Source of the DNA: Incurvaria masculella
Lineage: Eukaryota > Arthropoda > Insecta > Lepidoptera > Incurvariidae
NCBI GenBank assembly: GCA_946894095.1
Contig: OX335649.1
Coordinates: 13,038,001-13,102,000, forward strand
Direction of reading: 5' to 3'
Length of the DNA stretch: 64,000 nt
Positions 1-12,342 of this stretch are shown here, in pieces. Numbering within the stretch: position 1 is the first letter of the stretch; the number at the start of each line of letters is the position of its first letter. Both the position numbers and the translations under genes were made by a program. Below the pieces are notes generated by a model, which made no database searches, was not told where the DNA came from, and worked only from the letters and a program-made list of their open reading frames with translations.

Positions 1-634
1 AATGTGGCGATGAATTGGGCAATGCGAATTATTTGTAGCATAGATTTAAAGATGTTTTCTTTTATTTAGTACAGCATTTCGAACCGTTGCCAAAAAGTGA
101 TGTTTTTTAACTACATAATTCATACAGTTTTTGTATTTAGCATAGCACTTTGCATCGTTGTTTTAGTGGGATTTTTTCGTAGCATCAAATCACCGCATTT
201 AGTTTATTTTTATTAGCGTTGCACTTAATTTTTAAGAATTACAGATTTTACTTACTCAGAATAGAACTTTTAATCATCATAGAATGCTGTTTTCGAAGCA
301 TCATATGGAAGAAACTTTTTGGGATTCGGCATAAGTATCACTTTGCATCGTTGCACTACAACCGTTGCAATACCGTTATTTACGTAGCATTGCGTCTAAC
401 TAGGTTAAACATATTTAGGTGCCAATAACTGTGTGCTTAACTTTAATCCAGATTCGAGGGTATTTTTATTAAAGAAAATGTTTTTATTCTTACTTACATT
501 TTAAAAACTTTGGATTTATTATATTTTTATGTTGAACTTCTTCTTAAAATCTTGTAAATATATGAAAATGCTTGAACGAGTCAATGTGATAACTAGGCCG
601 ATTGTATAGGTACTAAGTGTGTATGCCACTATTA
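1..634. other. AT-rich DNA, no gene seen
   Basis: No coding region is supported here. Short related phrases such as GCATCGTTGC and GTAGCAT recur several times between 1 and 420, suggesting an old degenerate repeat, but I cannot define a unit. Confidence 0.4.
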
Positions 635-1250
635 CGGTTGCAAGTCGTAACTAGTCCCAGTTTACGTCGTGCAAGACCGAATGACAATGTTTATGCGTAG
701 AAGGGAAAGTGGATCGTAAACGCGGCGTAGCAATGTCGTAGCTCGTAGCACCTGCTACGATATCATGAACTTCGGAACGAATTGATGCTGTTTATCGTGT
801 TGAGCTGTTGAGGGCGCGAATCTAGCGCATATATAATATATATTGCTTCATAGTATAGTTGCAGTCGTAAACGGCCCCAGATATAAGTCAGGCAAGACCG
901 AAAAACAATGTTTATGCGTAGAATGGAAATTGGATCGTAACCGCGGCGTAGCAATGTTGTAGCGCGTAGCTCCTGGTACGATATCATGAGCGTCGGAAGG
1001 CATTGATACTCGTGTTGAGCTGTTGAAGGCGCGAATAAAGGGTATAGATAAATTGCTCTATAGTATGGTTGCAGTCGTAAATGACCCCAGTTCGTCGTGC
1101 AAGACCAAATAACAATTTTTATGTGGAGAAGGGAAAGTATGTCATAAACGTGGCGTAGCAATGTCGTAGCTCGTAGCACCTGCTAAGATATCACGAACGT
1201 TGGAACGCATTGATACTGTTCAGCGTGTTGAACTGTGGAGGGCGCTAGCT
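635..1250. repeat. Tandem repeat, three units of about 185-220 bp
   Basis: Three diverged units follow each other, starting near 640, 857 and 1067. Each carries in the same order the phrases GTTGCA.GTCGTAA, GTCGTGCAAGACC (or close), GGCGTAGCAATG, a pair of GTAGC phrases with CCTG, GATATCA, and GTGTTGA.CTGT. The units differ by substitutions and small indels. Long open frames inside follow from the repeat and are not genes. Confidence 0.8.
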
Positions 1251-1294
1251 CATAAATACATTGTTATTATTTTATGATTTTAATGATTTGTCAT

Positions 1295-1530
1295 AACGGT
1301 ACCTGTTGAGGCTGGCCCTGATTCGGATACTACGTTAAACAGTAGGTCCTCTTCCTCACTTAAATATAGTAGGTTTAATCTCACCTAGATATGTATTATC
1401 GTATTAAATGAAAAATAATCGTTACGAAAATGGTCCATGTCTTCCATCCGGAGCAATATAAAGAAGGACTGGGCAAGCACTTAGTTCTCATAAGGTATGT
1501 TGGGCTCACATCATGATGGAATGGTGAAAT
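1295..1530 (+). repeat. Partial SINE, 3' head plus body
   Basis: Starts at the end of the head (TTGAGGCTGGCCCTGATTCG) and continues through the body with CTTCCATCCGG, GCAATATAA, CACTTAGTTC and TTGGGCT. These phrases occur in the same order in the complete copy at 20009-20345. The tail is truncated. Confidence 0.7.
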
Positions 1531-1599
1531 GGAATTAAAAAAACGACGCCGATGCCACAAAGATGGAAAAAATTGCCCAACGCACTTCCAGCATCCTGC

Positions 1600-1960
1600 C
1601 TTTTGTCTTACGCGGGGGAGGATACGGCACGCGCGGTGGCGTCTCCTGGCGTCCACGTCGATACGGCGCGCTCACCTGGCTCCGGGCCGCCCACTTGTGG
1701 CGAGCCGCGTCGGCCGCTCCGCGCGGCTGCCCCGCGCGCCCATGCCGCGACTGCAGAGAGCCGGCGTGCTCGCAGCTCCGAGCGGCGCGCCGAGCGTCCG
1801 GACGTTCGTTCGCGGCCGCGCGCGCGACACTGGGGCGAGGCGCCGCCGACCCCACGCACGCGCCGCGCGCCGAACCTCCGCACCCCCGCGCCCCCGCCCT
1901 GCCGCGCGCGCCCCGTAAACATTAAGCTGCAGATACACATGCCAGCAGCTCGCACGAAAG
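1600..1960. other. CpG-rich patch, possible promoter or 5' exon
   Basis: A sharp island of very high GC with dense CpG in otherwise AT-rich DNA. Open frames of 100-140 codons exist in most frames on both strands, as expected from GC richness, and none shows a recognisable domain. Just downstream, near 1975, is TTTCAGTTGTG, which resembles an arthropod initiator. It could be the promoter or first exon of a transcript outside the window. Confidence 0.3.
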
Positions 1961-3404
1961 CGTGCCTGTGACTGTTTCAGTTGTGCCAGTGTCACTGCTA
2001 GTAATAATAATAGTATAACATTAATTGCACGAAAAAAAATAAGTAGAACTTAATGCCAAAGTCATTATCTACCAGCCTACCTTACTTTATGTAGTAAAAT
2101 CAAAATATTTGGCGCAATAAAATGGAGATGTAACAAAATATACTAAAAACATGACGGCACGTGGTGTTGGCGGTGTGCAGTCAGAGGAGTAGCGCGGGGC
2201 GCGCGGTAGCGTGCTAATTACTAACGATGAAAATCGTAGACATAGCGCTAGCATAGCGCGCTGTGCTTACAAGACGAACAAAGCGTGGGAGTGAGACGTC
2301 AACTCAAGTACCACTACCGCGAGTTAGAGTGAGATGGAAAACATCTGCCCGATGAGATCACTTCTGAAATCGTTATCAGTACATTTGAGTCGCGCTCACG
2401 GAATGTAAAATATTTTTTTTGTAAAATCTTTATGATTTCTCTAGTTTTGCTTAAATAAATCATGGTAATCTGTGCTATATATATTTTAGTGAACGGGAGT
2501 AAAAAACCAGGACAAAACATTTTTTTATGGTAAATAAGGGTGACTCACAGATTCTTTGTAGATCAAATTTCTGAACTTTTACTTATTATTTCGAAGTAAA
2601 ACTTAAAACATAACTGTAGATCATTATTTTGAAGCTACACAGCGATTTCAGTACATTTTGTATGAAACCATTTTGCTCTCATCCGTCAGTTGACTCTGTA
2701 TGTCTATACATTCTAAGCCTATGATGAAAATACTTTTTTTATCATTACCATAATTATCAGTGTCAATGGAACACAGGCCCTTGTGACTAGCACGAAACTA
2801 AGACGCAGTGTGCTTGCAGAAGCGTGTGTATCCTCGCCTACAAGCATGCCAGTATTTAGTATGCTAGGTACTCGCCACTAGAATGCCTTTTAACTGGCAT
2901 GTGTATTTGCGGCTTTACCGCCGCTATATCTACCTGCATCGATGGGCGGCTGTGCGCCCTGTCAATGGACCGTCCCGTCATTGTCGGAGCGGTAAATAAC
3001 AAGCTTCACGTGGCTCACGTGTGGACGCCGCCGCTCGAGCTAGCCGCAACTCGACGTTATCGGCTTAGGTGGATAATGATGTGATTCAGTTCCATCGTGT
3101 CTGTTTCCTCAGTCAAATTAAAATATATTTTGCACATTAAATAAATGAATTGAGAGCTACGGCTGTACGTTTTTGTTTGTTTGATAGCTTAACTTATATC
3201 CGTGATATACGCCTCTAAAAATGTTCAAACAAATACAAAAAGGCGTGATTCTCGGATTCAAGTTAAGATATAAAAAAAACCAAAACGTATAGACATAGCT
3301 CTCAGTTTGTTTATTTAATGTACAAAATATCAAAACATAATTTCTTAATTTGCAGGCACGAGCCATTGTATGGAACGTGATCACCTCATTATGCTCTTAA
3401 GGCT
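1961..3404. other. Unannotated intergenic DNA
   Basis: Mostly AT-rich. A short GC-richer stretch at about 2900-3085 is open for 61 codons, but the peptide shows no domain or signal I recognise. No gene is supported. Confidence 0.4.
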
Positions 3405-3762
3405 GTTCCGACCCATATAAAGTTGTTTGCACACATAACGCAAAAAGTATTGCACTTTAAGCCACGAATTAATAATAAAAGTTTAATATAGTCATATTAC
3501 TTGCAGCGAAAACAATTTCACAATTTCAGGATTATTGGTTTTGTTACAATTTATTCAATATTTTTATTTAACAGCGCCATCTAACGGTGTAAACCTTCTA
3601 ATCGGCAATTATAACGAAACCATTAAACCTGAAATTGTGAATATGTTTTCGCTGCAACTACTATGGCTATATTTAATATTTTTGACGAATTCGTGCCTTT
3701 AAGTGCAATACTTTTTGCGTTCTGTGTAAAAAAAACATTGTATGGGTCGGAACATCCTTAAC
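3405..3762. mobile_element. MITE with long terminal inverted repeats
   Basis: The left arm reads GCTGTTCCGACCCATA..., then a phrase with CGCAAAAAGTATTGCACTT, then AGCGAAAACA.TTTCACAATTTC. The right arm (about 3630-3755) holds the same phrases in reverse complement and ends TATGGGTCGGAACATC. Arms are about 120 bp with a short centre. Related copies lie at 31430-31680 and, more diverged, 20695-21000. No coding capacity, so it must depend on an autonomous DNA transposon. Confidence 0.75.
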
Positions 3763-4099
3763 GAATACCGTGTATGGTCGAACAAATCAATTCCTATGTT
3801 GCACGCTTGGCGAGCTCGTTGGAATTAACTTATCTGCATGTCATGATCGATGAATGGAAACTTAATTAACGATTGTGTAGAAGCGTTTACGAGCTTTTTT
3901 TGGTGGGGCTTGGGCGAGAGAATTTTTTCTTTAAGGGATTTCCGTTTGCATTTTAAAATATTTCTTCAGTTTGTGCACAAAATAAATTGCTGACATTGGA
4001 CTAGTATAACTGTAGAAATTATGATAGCGACAATCTCAAAAATGCGTAATAAGATCGATTGCTTTTCTGTGTTTGCAATCTGTGTGAAGAAACCAGAAC

Positions 4100-4385
4100 T
4101 ATTTCTATTTGTGAGTTGGATAAGTGATTTTTTTTACGAATCGAGATATTATGTAAAACGGTAGGTTGCCTTCCCCTACTAGGTGGTCCACCCGGGTTGG
4201 TACCATCACATTGAATGAAAAGATGGTCGATGCGGCAATGGACAAATTTTCTCGTTTGACATCCGGTTCAATATAGTCGTGCTCATAAAGTTCCAGGCAT
4301 AGCACTTATTTCCTTCAGAAATTCAGTGTGTTAGGCTAATATCGAGACTGTGGGTGCGGTATTTGTCATCCATGTCCAGTTACTT
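4100..4385 (+). repeat. SINE body, head truncated
   Basis: Shows the family's body phrases in order: CACCCGGGTTGGTACCATC, GATGGTCGATGCGGCAATG, CCGGTTCAATATAG, GTGCTCATAAAG, then the tail GTGTTAGGCTAATATC and CATCCATGTCCAG. The tRNA or 5S head is missing. Confidence 0.75.
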
Positions 4386-4489
4386 AAAACATATATAATG
4401 AATTGAAAGCTAATGTATTTTTTATCCACAACCGTATTCGGATGCAGGCAAGAGTCCAGACGTATTTCGACACGTACATGCATATATAA

Positions 4490-6874
4490 ATCATGGGCAG
4501 GCGCGGAGCCAAGTCAGCGTGCGGAGCTGTCGGGACGGGGGTAGCGGGGTGGAGGGCGAGGGGGGGGGAGGGGAGGAACACAGGCGCCAAGGTCCTATTT
4601 AAATTTCATGTAGTTTTCGGGATGCAATCACTCTGTTCGTCGGTGCTGAGGCGAGATCGATCCGAGGGGAGTGTGGGCTCCGCCATTGACTAAGTAAGGA
4701 CGAGAGCGGCGACTTTCGAAACTCGTCCGTATAGCGGCAGCACCACGTTTTAGTCAGTCAGTTAACGAATTTACGATGCGACAGATCGAATGATCGTTGC
4801 ACTAAATGGCGTTCCTGTGCAGTTAATTTGAAATCAAGAACATCAGCAGTGAGTCAATTCCAAACGGACAGCCTAGCCGGCGACGATACCGGTCAGTGTA
4901 TGTTTATCCATCGACTTAGAATGTTAATTCACACAGAGACAACTGACGGATGAGACCAAATTTGTTTCATACAAAATATTATGGCTGCCTACAGAACCAA
5001 TACGGTAAAGATAACTAAATAAGTAAATAAATAAATAAATAATTAAATAAATAATAAAAACAGCTAATCTGGTTGTATGTAGCTGAACGCCCCCTCTAGT
5101 GTCCCGCGCCGCCGTCTCTATGCGGATTTCATACAAAATGCACTAAAATTTCTTATTTTTCATTTTCTTGTTTTTTTTTATTGTATATGTATATATCATT
5201 TGTATATGTTTCTTATATAAGTTCATCTTCCCGGCGGCCACTACTACTACACCACCACCACTACACTAGGTTTGGGTATTATCACTTATCGGCTTTGCTA
5301 CCGCTACACGGATGAGTTTCGCTCGCCACTCCAATCTTTCCTAACTCATTGGCACTAGCACAGTACCACCACCGCCGCCGCCCAGCCGTCTCCGCAGCCG
5401 CCGGCCTCCGCGCCAATATACTTGTCATTGCCAACCCCGACCACTGCACTAAACTAGTGTTAACACGAAATAATGTGAAACCCTTTTATGGTATAATGCT
5501 TGAATAAAACTTCTTACACTAGTGTCTTTGCATAGTTTAAAACTGAATAAATTTTCACCTCGTACCTTAAAACGTTTTCTTACGATTTAGGTTTTGACAT
5601 AAAACAAAATGAATAAAAAGATATATTTAATTATCGAGCCAGCTCAAAAAATTTCACGAGAATCAGTTGAGAAATGGAACTTGTAGAGAACAGCCGGACA
5701 GCTGGACATACGAAGGTTCCCAAGCTGAAACGGAGACGCTTCGCTCGGTCAATTAAATGCAGTACATGCTACATCTTACCAGTAGAATCGAGTGGTTTTT
5801 CATACGTGAGCGATTCCAAAAGTTTTAAGCTAATTATTTGTATCAACCGATTTGTCCTGAATAAATAACAGATTTAAGGGTTATTTCAATGTAAACCTCT
5901 ATAGTAAGAAATACTGACTTTCTTCACTGGGTTGGTTTCAATTTATTGTAGTAATGAACGTATCGCGTGATGCATTGCGTCCAACGATTTTCTCTGACTA
6001 TCAACTATGTTTCTCGTAGTGTTATTGACTATTAATATGGTTAAACGAGTTTAACGTTTAAAAGCATCTGACGCAACTTTACAAATTGACTTAGCCGAAT
6101 CTTCTTCTTCAATACGAACCGTAATCTATATAAGTACAGTGAACGGTGCAAGGAAAGCCCCAAAATTATCCTGTGCCTACCCAGTCCGTATTAGTTATAT
6201 TAGGGATTACCACCAACTGCGGGTAACCACAAAAACCTCATCAGGGTAGGGTTAGTACAGGATCAACCGAACAGTTCACACAGATAAATTCATACTGAAC
6301 TGAACGGCATAACAAATGGTTTGCAAAATCCTACACCAAATCCTACAACAAGAGGTTGTTTCTTAGTTGAAGAGCGAAATTCCAGACGTATGGATAGGTG
6401 CAAGTATATCCTGGAAAATTAATATGGCGGGAGTACGCAAGAAGTACGCAGCGTTAAGGGGCGGTGCTTGAGTATTTTTCACCAATACCATGATCTTACT
6501 CATATGGTCAATTGCTACTTCTTCTACCCTACAGGCTAGATTTTACTCGATGCGATATTTTTTTAACCATGAACAAGATGCTATGTCGACGACAATTCAG
6601 GACGTTGTAGACTGTTTTTTAATATATATAATATATATTTTTTTAAATATTTTTCAAAATGTTTAATAAGCTGGTACAGAGAGGAAGGTGTGTAAGTCGA
6701 TTAACGGGGCAGTCGAAATACGTTAGCTGTGAGAGTATGCAAGAAAGCACTTTTCACAGAAGGGGGACGTAGACGCGATAAGTCACGTTCTCGCAACATT
6801 TAATCGCAACGTCTTTTCTGCGTCGCTTTGAGACAGGCTAATACCCCATACTCCAGGAACTTTAAGGCTAAAAT
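4490..6874. other. Unannotated DNA with minor repeats
   Basis: Contains a GC-richer stretch at 4490-4760, an AAAT microsatellite near 5020-5055 and a CCACCACCGCCGCCG run near 5365. A dispersed-repeat phrase (CGCTCGCCACTCC) near 5325 recurs at 19800. No gene is supported. Confidence 0.35.
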
Positions 6875-7712
6875 CAGCACTTAGAAAAACATTAAATCCG
6901 AAATGCAATTTTTTTCTCATAAACGTAGTATTTCATGTGGACGTGTGTACATTAAGTTTGCAACATTTTGGGGGGTCCGGAAGATAGAAATAAAATATGA
7001 AATATGTTTAAAAAATTATATCTCCTAAACAAATATTTAGAAATGTTATTTAAAAATGTTATATGTTAGCTAATTTTAGGTGTAAATAATACTGTGAATT
7101 TGCAACAATTTCTTATTTACGGAACTGTGTAAATATAATGTTTTTGTACTATTTTCATAATATCTGCAAAGCAAATAATGATAATTCTATTTTATTTTTT
7201 TTAATTGGAAACTGACCGCAAACTCTGATATTCTGTGAAATTTGTAAAATGTTGCAAATATTAGAAGCACATTTTTTTTCATTTATAATTTTTACATTCA
7301 CACAAAAGCTAAACAAAAAATTCGAAATACGTATAAAATCGTTCGTTGTATAGTTTTTAAAGAATTTAATCTTCTTTTACATATTCTAGAAAGAAATATA
7401 GAAATAGCAAGTTAGGTTCGCGGCATAGATTTTTTTTAGTAAAAACATTTTTTTAAATACATTTCCGTAATTACAAAATTGTTGCAAATTCACAGTTACA
7501 TTACACCTTAAAAGACTTTACATATAATTTTTTTTAATACCGTTTCGAAATATTTGTTTAGGAGATATATATTTTTTAATACATTTTAATATTTTTTTCT
7601 ATCTTCCGGGCCCCGCTAAATCTTGCAAACTTAATGTAAGCATATGAACATGAAATTGTATATTTCTGAGAAAAAGAAATTCATTTCGGATTTCATGTGC
7701 TTCTAAAACCGT
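6875..7712. mobile_element. Foldback element with arms of about 260 bp
   Basis: The left arm (about 6885-7150) carries AAATCCGAAATG, TTAAGTTTGCAA, CCGGAAGATAGA, TATCTCCTAAACAAATATTT and GAATTTGCAACAATTT. The right arm (about 7430-7705) carries the reverse complement of each in reverse order. The two arms account for most of the element, so a single strand could fold into one long hairpin. No coding capacity. Confidence 0.75.
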
Positions 7713-7932
7713 ATCTATCCCGGTCTACCACTCAATATTAGCAGGCGAGTTTTGTTGTCAACTAGTCTCCTAACCAACATATTTTATTGCATAGGAGTAA
7801 TGGATTTGAAATATTCATTATTGCCTAAGCCCTAGCACGCGCTTTACTTTGGCTAGGATTTTGAAAAAAAAAAATCAGTTTTGAATCATACGTGATGGTT
7901 TTCAGGTGATTATCCGCCGATTTCAGCCGTTA

Positions 7933-8729
7933 TCACTACATAGTATAAAACAAAGTCGCTTTCTCTGTCCCTAAATCACTATATCCCTATGTACGCTTAA
8001 ATATTTAAAACCACGCAACGGATTTTGATGCGGTTTTTTTTAATAGATAGAGTGATTCAAGAGGAAGGTTTATATGTATAATAACATCCATTAAATATTG
8101 GATAAATACTGTTATTTTTGAGGTTTCCAATGTGATGTCGTAAAAAAATTTTTTTTTCCGCTTACATTGCAAACGCAGGCTGAACCCTACGAGATTTATC
8201 AAAATAATGTACTAAGTATTGTATACATTGAAAAGGTCTACAGAAAACTCCGCGATGGTATACATCTATCTCTTATGGATATCCCACAATAACATTTTTT
8301 TCTCATTTACTTTTTACGACAAATAATGGCTAATTTTCGAAGCGATTTTAACCAATACAGCATTAATCCTTATCCAATTAAATACCTTAAATACATTGTT
8401 GATTTAATATAGATCTATACGGCCCTTTACAGCATATGATTTATATGAATATTTTCGAAGATATTATAGATTTAAAAATTGCGGGATGTAGTGTTTGCGG
8501 CGGTACCGGCCGGCCGGGGCGGCGGAAGCGTGCCTCGGAACCCGCGGTTCTCCCTATAGCACTTTGAATTTATTATTTCTCTAATAATAATAATAATATC
8601 TAAGTTTTTTATTTCAAATATCTCAATGTAGGAACTCTACGTAAAAATGGTTTATTTGTGTATCATTGTGTCAAAATAATATTTTTTTAAATGACATTAT
8701 GCCCGTGCAAAGCCGGGACGGGCTGCTAG
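7933..8729 (+). mobile_element. Non-autonomous Helitron
   Basis: Begins TCACTACATAGTATAAAAC directly after an A and ends GGGCTGCTAG directly before a T, the A|T insertion pattern and TC...CTAG ends of Helitrons. A short hairpin (CCCGTGC...ACGGG) lies just before the 3' end. The opening and the phrase CGCAACGGATTTTGATGCGG are typical of lepidopteran Helitrons as I remember them. There is no Rep/helicase reading frame, so it moves only in trans. A GC-rich island sits inside near 8490-8560. Confidence 0.85.
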
Positions 8730-9169
8730 TTTAGTTTATAAACTGCTTATATAGTGACTCATAGCTTATATGATGATAGATTATATCTTATTTTTTCGTC
8801 TACCCTAATATGTATAATAAATAAATGTACATTAAACAGCGAGTTGGCAAGCTTTTCGTTAAGCGAGCTCCATATCATACAGACAGATGTTACGACTACG
8901 CGAAACGCGAACCGTCAAGATTAATTACAATAATTTCCGCAAGTTATGAGCATATGAAACTCAATACCGTTTTCGTGTTGCATATATATATGTCAAAGGA
9001 AAGCCGTGCAATCCGTTAGAAAACTTGCAAATTACCGGATATTCGTCAAAAGGTTTTTTTCTATTGTATGTACAAAGATGTATAAGGAAATATATAAATT
9101 CCCTTAGAGAAATTGTAAATTACTGGATATTTGTCAAAAGGATTGTTAATTTATTTTTAAATTAAAATA

Positions 9170-9760
9170 ATACAATTTTGTTCATGGTCACATTTACTTT
9201 TAACTGGGTGTTAATGTTTTTCATATAATTAATCAAACACCTATTTCAGCATTTTCTAAAATTCAGCCCATTAGGGTTGGCAAAGTTTGCAAAATATTTT
9301 TTTTTTATTTAGTGTAAATTCTCTTTTATATAACCCCTTAAGGGGTAAAATGTAGTGGCAAAGTTTGTATAGAGTATTTTTTTCGTGGTCAGATTTACTT
9401 TTAAATAGATCTTAATACTCTTTAATATATTAAATCAAACACTTTTTTCAGCATTTTCCTCAATTCATTAGTTACAGGGCTGAAAAAGGGTGGCAAAGTT
9501 TGTATGGAAAATTTTTGGTTTTCGTCAGATTTATTTAAAACTTCATCTTAATTTTCTTTGTAATAATAAATCGAGTACCTATTTTAAACATTGTCTAAAA
9601 TTCACCCCTAAGGTGTGGAAAGGAGTGGCAAAGTTTATAGAGATTTTATTTACTTTGTGGTCATTTACGAATTTTTTTTATACAACATCTGTTGGCGTTC
9701 GAAAGGGTAGGCACATTTGTATGGGACATATTTTATTTTGTGGTCGAATTCAGTTAAAAG
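9170..9760. repeat. Tandem array, about four units of 130-160 bp
   Basis: The order GTGGTCA.ATTTACTTTTAA, ATCAAACAC, TCAGCATTTTC, then GGCAAAGTTTGTATGG recurs with drift, starting near 9180, 9375, 9515 and 9655. Units are diverged and AT-rich. A 98-codon open frame across the last units is repeat-derived. Confidence 0.65.
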
Positions 9761-11973
9761 TACTAAAAAATATTTTTAAAATGTGATCAATTATTTCCCG
9801 ACTTTTCTCTTATTTATCTCCACTGCTCATCCTATAAGTAATTTGGCGTGATGGTAGTAGCACTAATAGACCTCAGGAATAGTGTGATGGTTAGCAGGCT
9901 ATAGTAATTATATTAACTCGTCTCATCCATATTGAAAGAAATGTTTGATTTATTCTTTGTTCTGTATTGCATTACATTTATACGCCCTGGTTTACTGTTA
10001 TGTGCAATGTATTTGTCATGTTTATAAATAAATTAATAAAATTATAAATAACAATAAACGGTCTTCAGCTAATTTTTCAACCTCGCAAAAAAATCGGTAA
10101 GAAGAAAAAAGTATGGGAAGGATTATATTTTGTTCTTGAAAACAAAAGTAGTAAAACAAAAGATTTTTAATTTCCCTAACAGAATAATTCATTTCATTTC
10201 TGCCTACTAGTTATGTACTTAATGTCACGATACCATGCATGAAGTATGAATTAGTATATGTAAAAATACTTACTCCTAATGTACCGTTACCATTTATTTC
10301 AAATAAAATTACATTTTTAAAATAAGCTACAAAGCAAGTTTTCCCCCTAATCTAGTCTATGATACTTCTGAAAGCCCTATTTAATTGATTATAACAGAGA
10401 GCATCGTCACTCGCATTCTTTATGGTCACGATACCATTGTATCGTAATAATTGATATGGACGATGACGTATCAAGGTCGGGTCGCGACCCACTCGAAAGG
10501 GCACTAGTCGGCCCTTTAGCGCACTTCCGTCGTTCACGAACTACATAAGTCAAAGATACATGTCCCGATGCCTTTACATGTCATGTCATTTCCTAAAAAG
10601 ATTGTTAATAAAACAAAGATTCCGACGAATTGAGAACCTCTTCCTTTTTTTGTAGTCTGTTAAATATACCTATTTCTATTCATATTTCGTCGGTCGGTGG
10701 CGCTCTGTTTTATACTTACTACTACTCTGCGTGCAATTTAAGATGGATCATTTATAAAGATTCAATTTTGGTCTTCTTCCTCTTATTTTCCACTTCTCCA
10801 TCACTCAAACAGAACTTATTTGATTAAGTAAATATACTTTTTTGTACTAAGCAGGTACGTCGCTTATTCCAAGGAATGTGACATGTATGCATCTATAATC
10901 GACCGTGAAGCAAGGATACATTAATTAAAGAGAGAGTCCAGTAAAAACAACTACTTTTCGAATATAATGCAAGGCTGGAACCAGCAAAACATTTGAGGGT
11001 ATTGCGTTTACCAATTTCGCCACCGGTTGTTTACCCAAAATCGGAATTTTCCTATCGTCTCTCCTTATTTGATTAAGTCTGTAAATGAATATCTGCAAAC
11101 CCAGTGTATGCCAGTAAAGTGAAGAGATATCGACCTGTTGTAAGATTTTGAACCACTTCATTACACTGTTCAATGGAACATCAGAGCAGCAGACTCCATT
11201 GCGATTTAGTGAACTACTACTGAACTAGAAGAACCATATCCAAACTATAGTTCTCGATGACAAAAGACACGTGACTTGTCCGTTCAATTTAGTGACACGT
11301 TTGACCCAATACTACTCCGCTGGGACCGATCGAACTGCGCTTCGTATTACGTATATTGTTTACGTGACGATTATAATGTAGCTGGCGCAGTTCCAGCTAT
11401 GCCGCCCGCCGCTGCACTGAGCCCGGGAGAATTTCGCCAAATTGCGACCGTTTCCGATCGAATTAATCATCTTGGGCAGCAGCAAAGCAGACGTCGTCAA
11501 GTTACATCCTGCGCCAACAATATCTCCCACTAGCTTTTTGAGGAGTTTTGTTTAAACTACTTAAACTTTCGGAGTCATAATAAACAAATCAGACAATAAA
11601 AATACCAAGATTTTGAATATTAATTTAATTTAATTACAAAATCTTAAGATGTTACAAAAGTAAGCATTTACGCGTAATAAATAAGATGTAAGTGTGAAAA
11701 AAGTAAATAATGTTAAACTTAGTTATAACTTAGATATATTTATATTTTATTTGGGTAAGCTAGGCCCCACGATAAACTCACTGACCAGGCTTTTAAAACA
11801 AGTCTAGACTGTACAAACTATGAATAAGTACAGAAATCAAATGAAATCGAATTCATTAACTTGTAGCAATTTTTATCTCACATCCAATATAGCAACTACC
11901 TAATCGTCTTTTTTCTTTTAATGCGTAATATTTTATGCAACGAAAACATGTTGTGTTAGATACTTTAAAAATT
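9761..11973. other. Intergenic DNA downstream of the Popeye gene
   Basis: No gene is supported. At 10880-11010 there is a dispersed repeat (TAATCGACCGTGAAGCAAGGAT, then GTCCAGTAAAAACAACTACTT) that recurs at 57945-58050 and in part at 54320. The 11276-11533 open frame has no recognisable domain. Confidence 0.4.
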
Positions 11974-11979
11974 TTTATT
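11974..11979 (-). terminator. Candidate polyadenylation signal of the Popeye gene
   Basis: AATAAA on the minus strand about 35 bases past the stop codon at 12014-12016. The position is short but possible. Other AT-rich signals lie further downstream, so the true cleavage site is uncertain. Confidence 0.3.
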
Positions 11980-12013
11980 TCATTAATTTGTTCTAAATTT
12001 GAAACAAAATAAA

Positions 12014-12219
12014 TTACAGGTAGTCGTCAGTCTCTACCGCCTCGCAGCTATGATACTTGGAGGAGGTGTCGAGGTAGGACTCCTGGCCCGCCGACAGTTC
12101 GTCGGAGGACGCGGCGCCCTCCTCCCCGCCGCCGTCGTCCGCCGGCGCGAGCGGCGCCAGCTCCTCGTCGTCGCCGTGCGCGCCGCGCCGCGCGCCGCCG
12201 CCGCGCCAGCCGCACCCCC

Positions 12220-12254
<35 letters not shown>

Positions 12255-12342
12255 TCGCTCGCGCCGCCGCCCGTCGCGCCGCGCCACGCCGCGCTCGCCG
12301 AGTCGCCGCTGCCGCCGGACTCGGGCGACATCGGCCAACATC
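12014..12342 (-). CDS. bves: Popeye gene last coding exon, low-complexity tail
   Basis: Begins after acceptor TTGTCCCCAG. Its first two bases complete an Arg codon with exon 7. It encodes CWPMSPESGG, Gly/Ala-rich sequence with 11 consecutive Ala (GCC/GCG repeat near 12218-12255), an acidic stretch, and ends SCEAVETDDYL. The body is extremely GC-rich. The link to exon 7 rests on matching phase and on the absence of another in-frame continuation, so the assignment is slightly less sure than for the core exons. Confidence 0.75.

Noticed and set aside
1529..1995. Overlapping long frames on both strands in the CpG-rich patch
   Set aside because: Open frames in most phases reflect lack of AT-rich stop codons. 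Peptides are Arg/Ala/Pro-rich with no domain.
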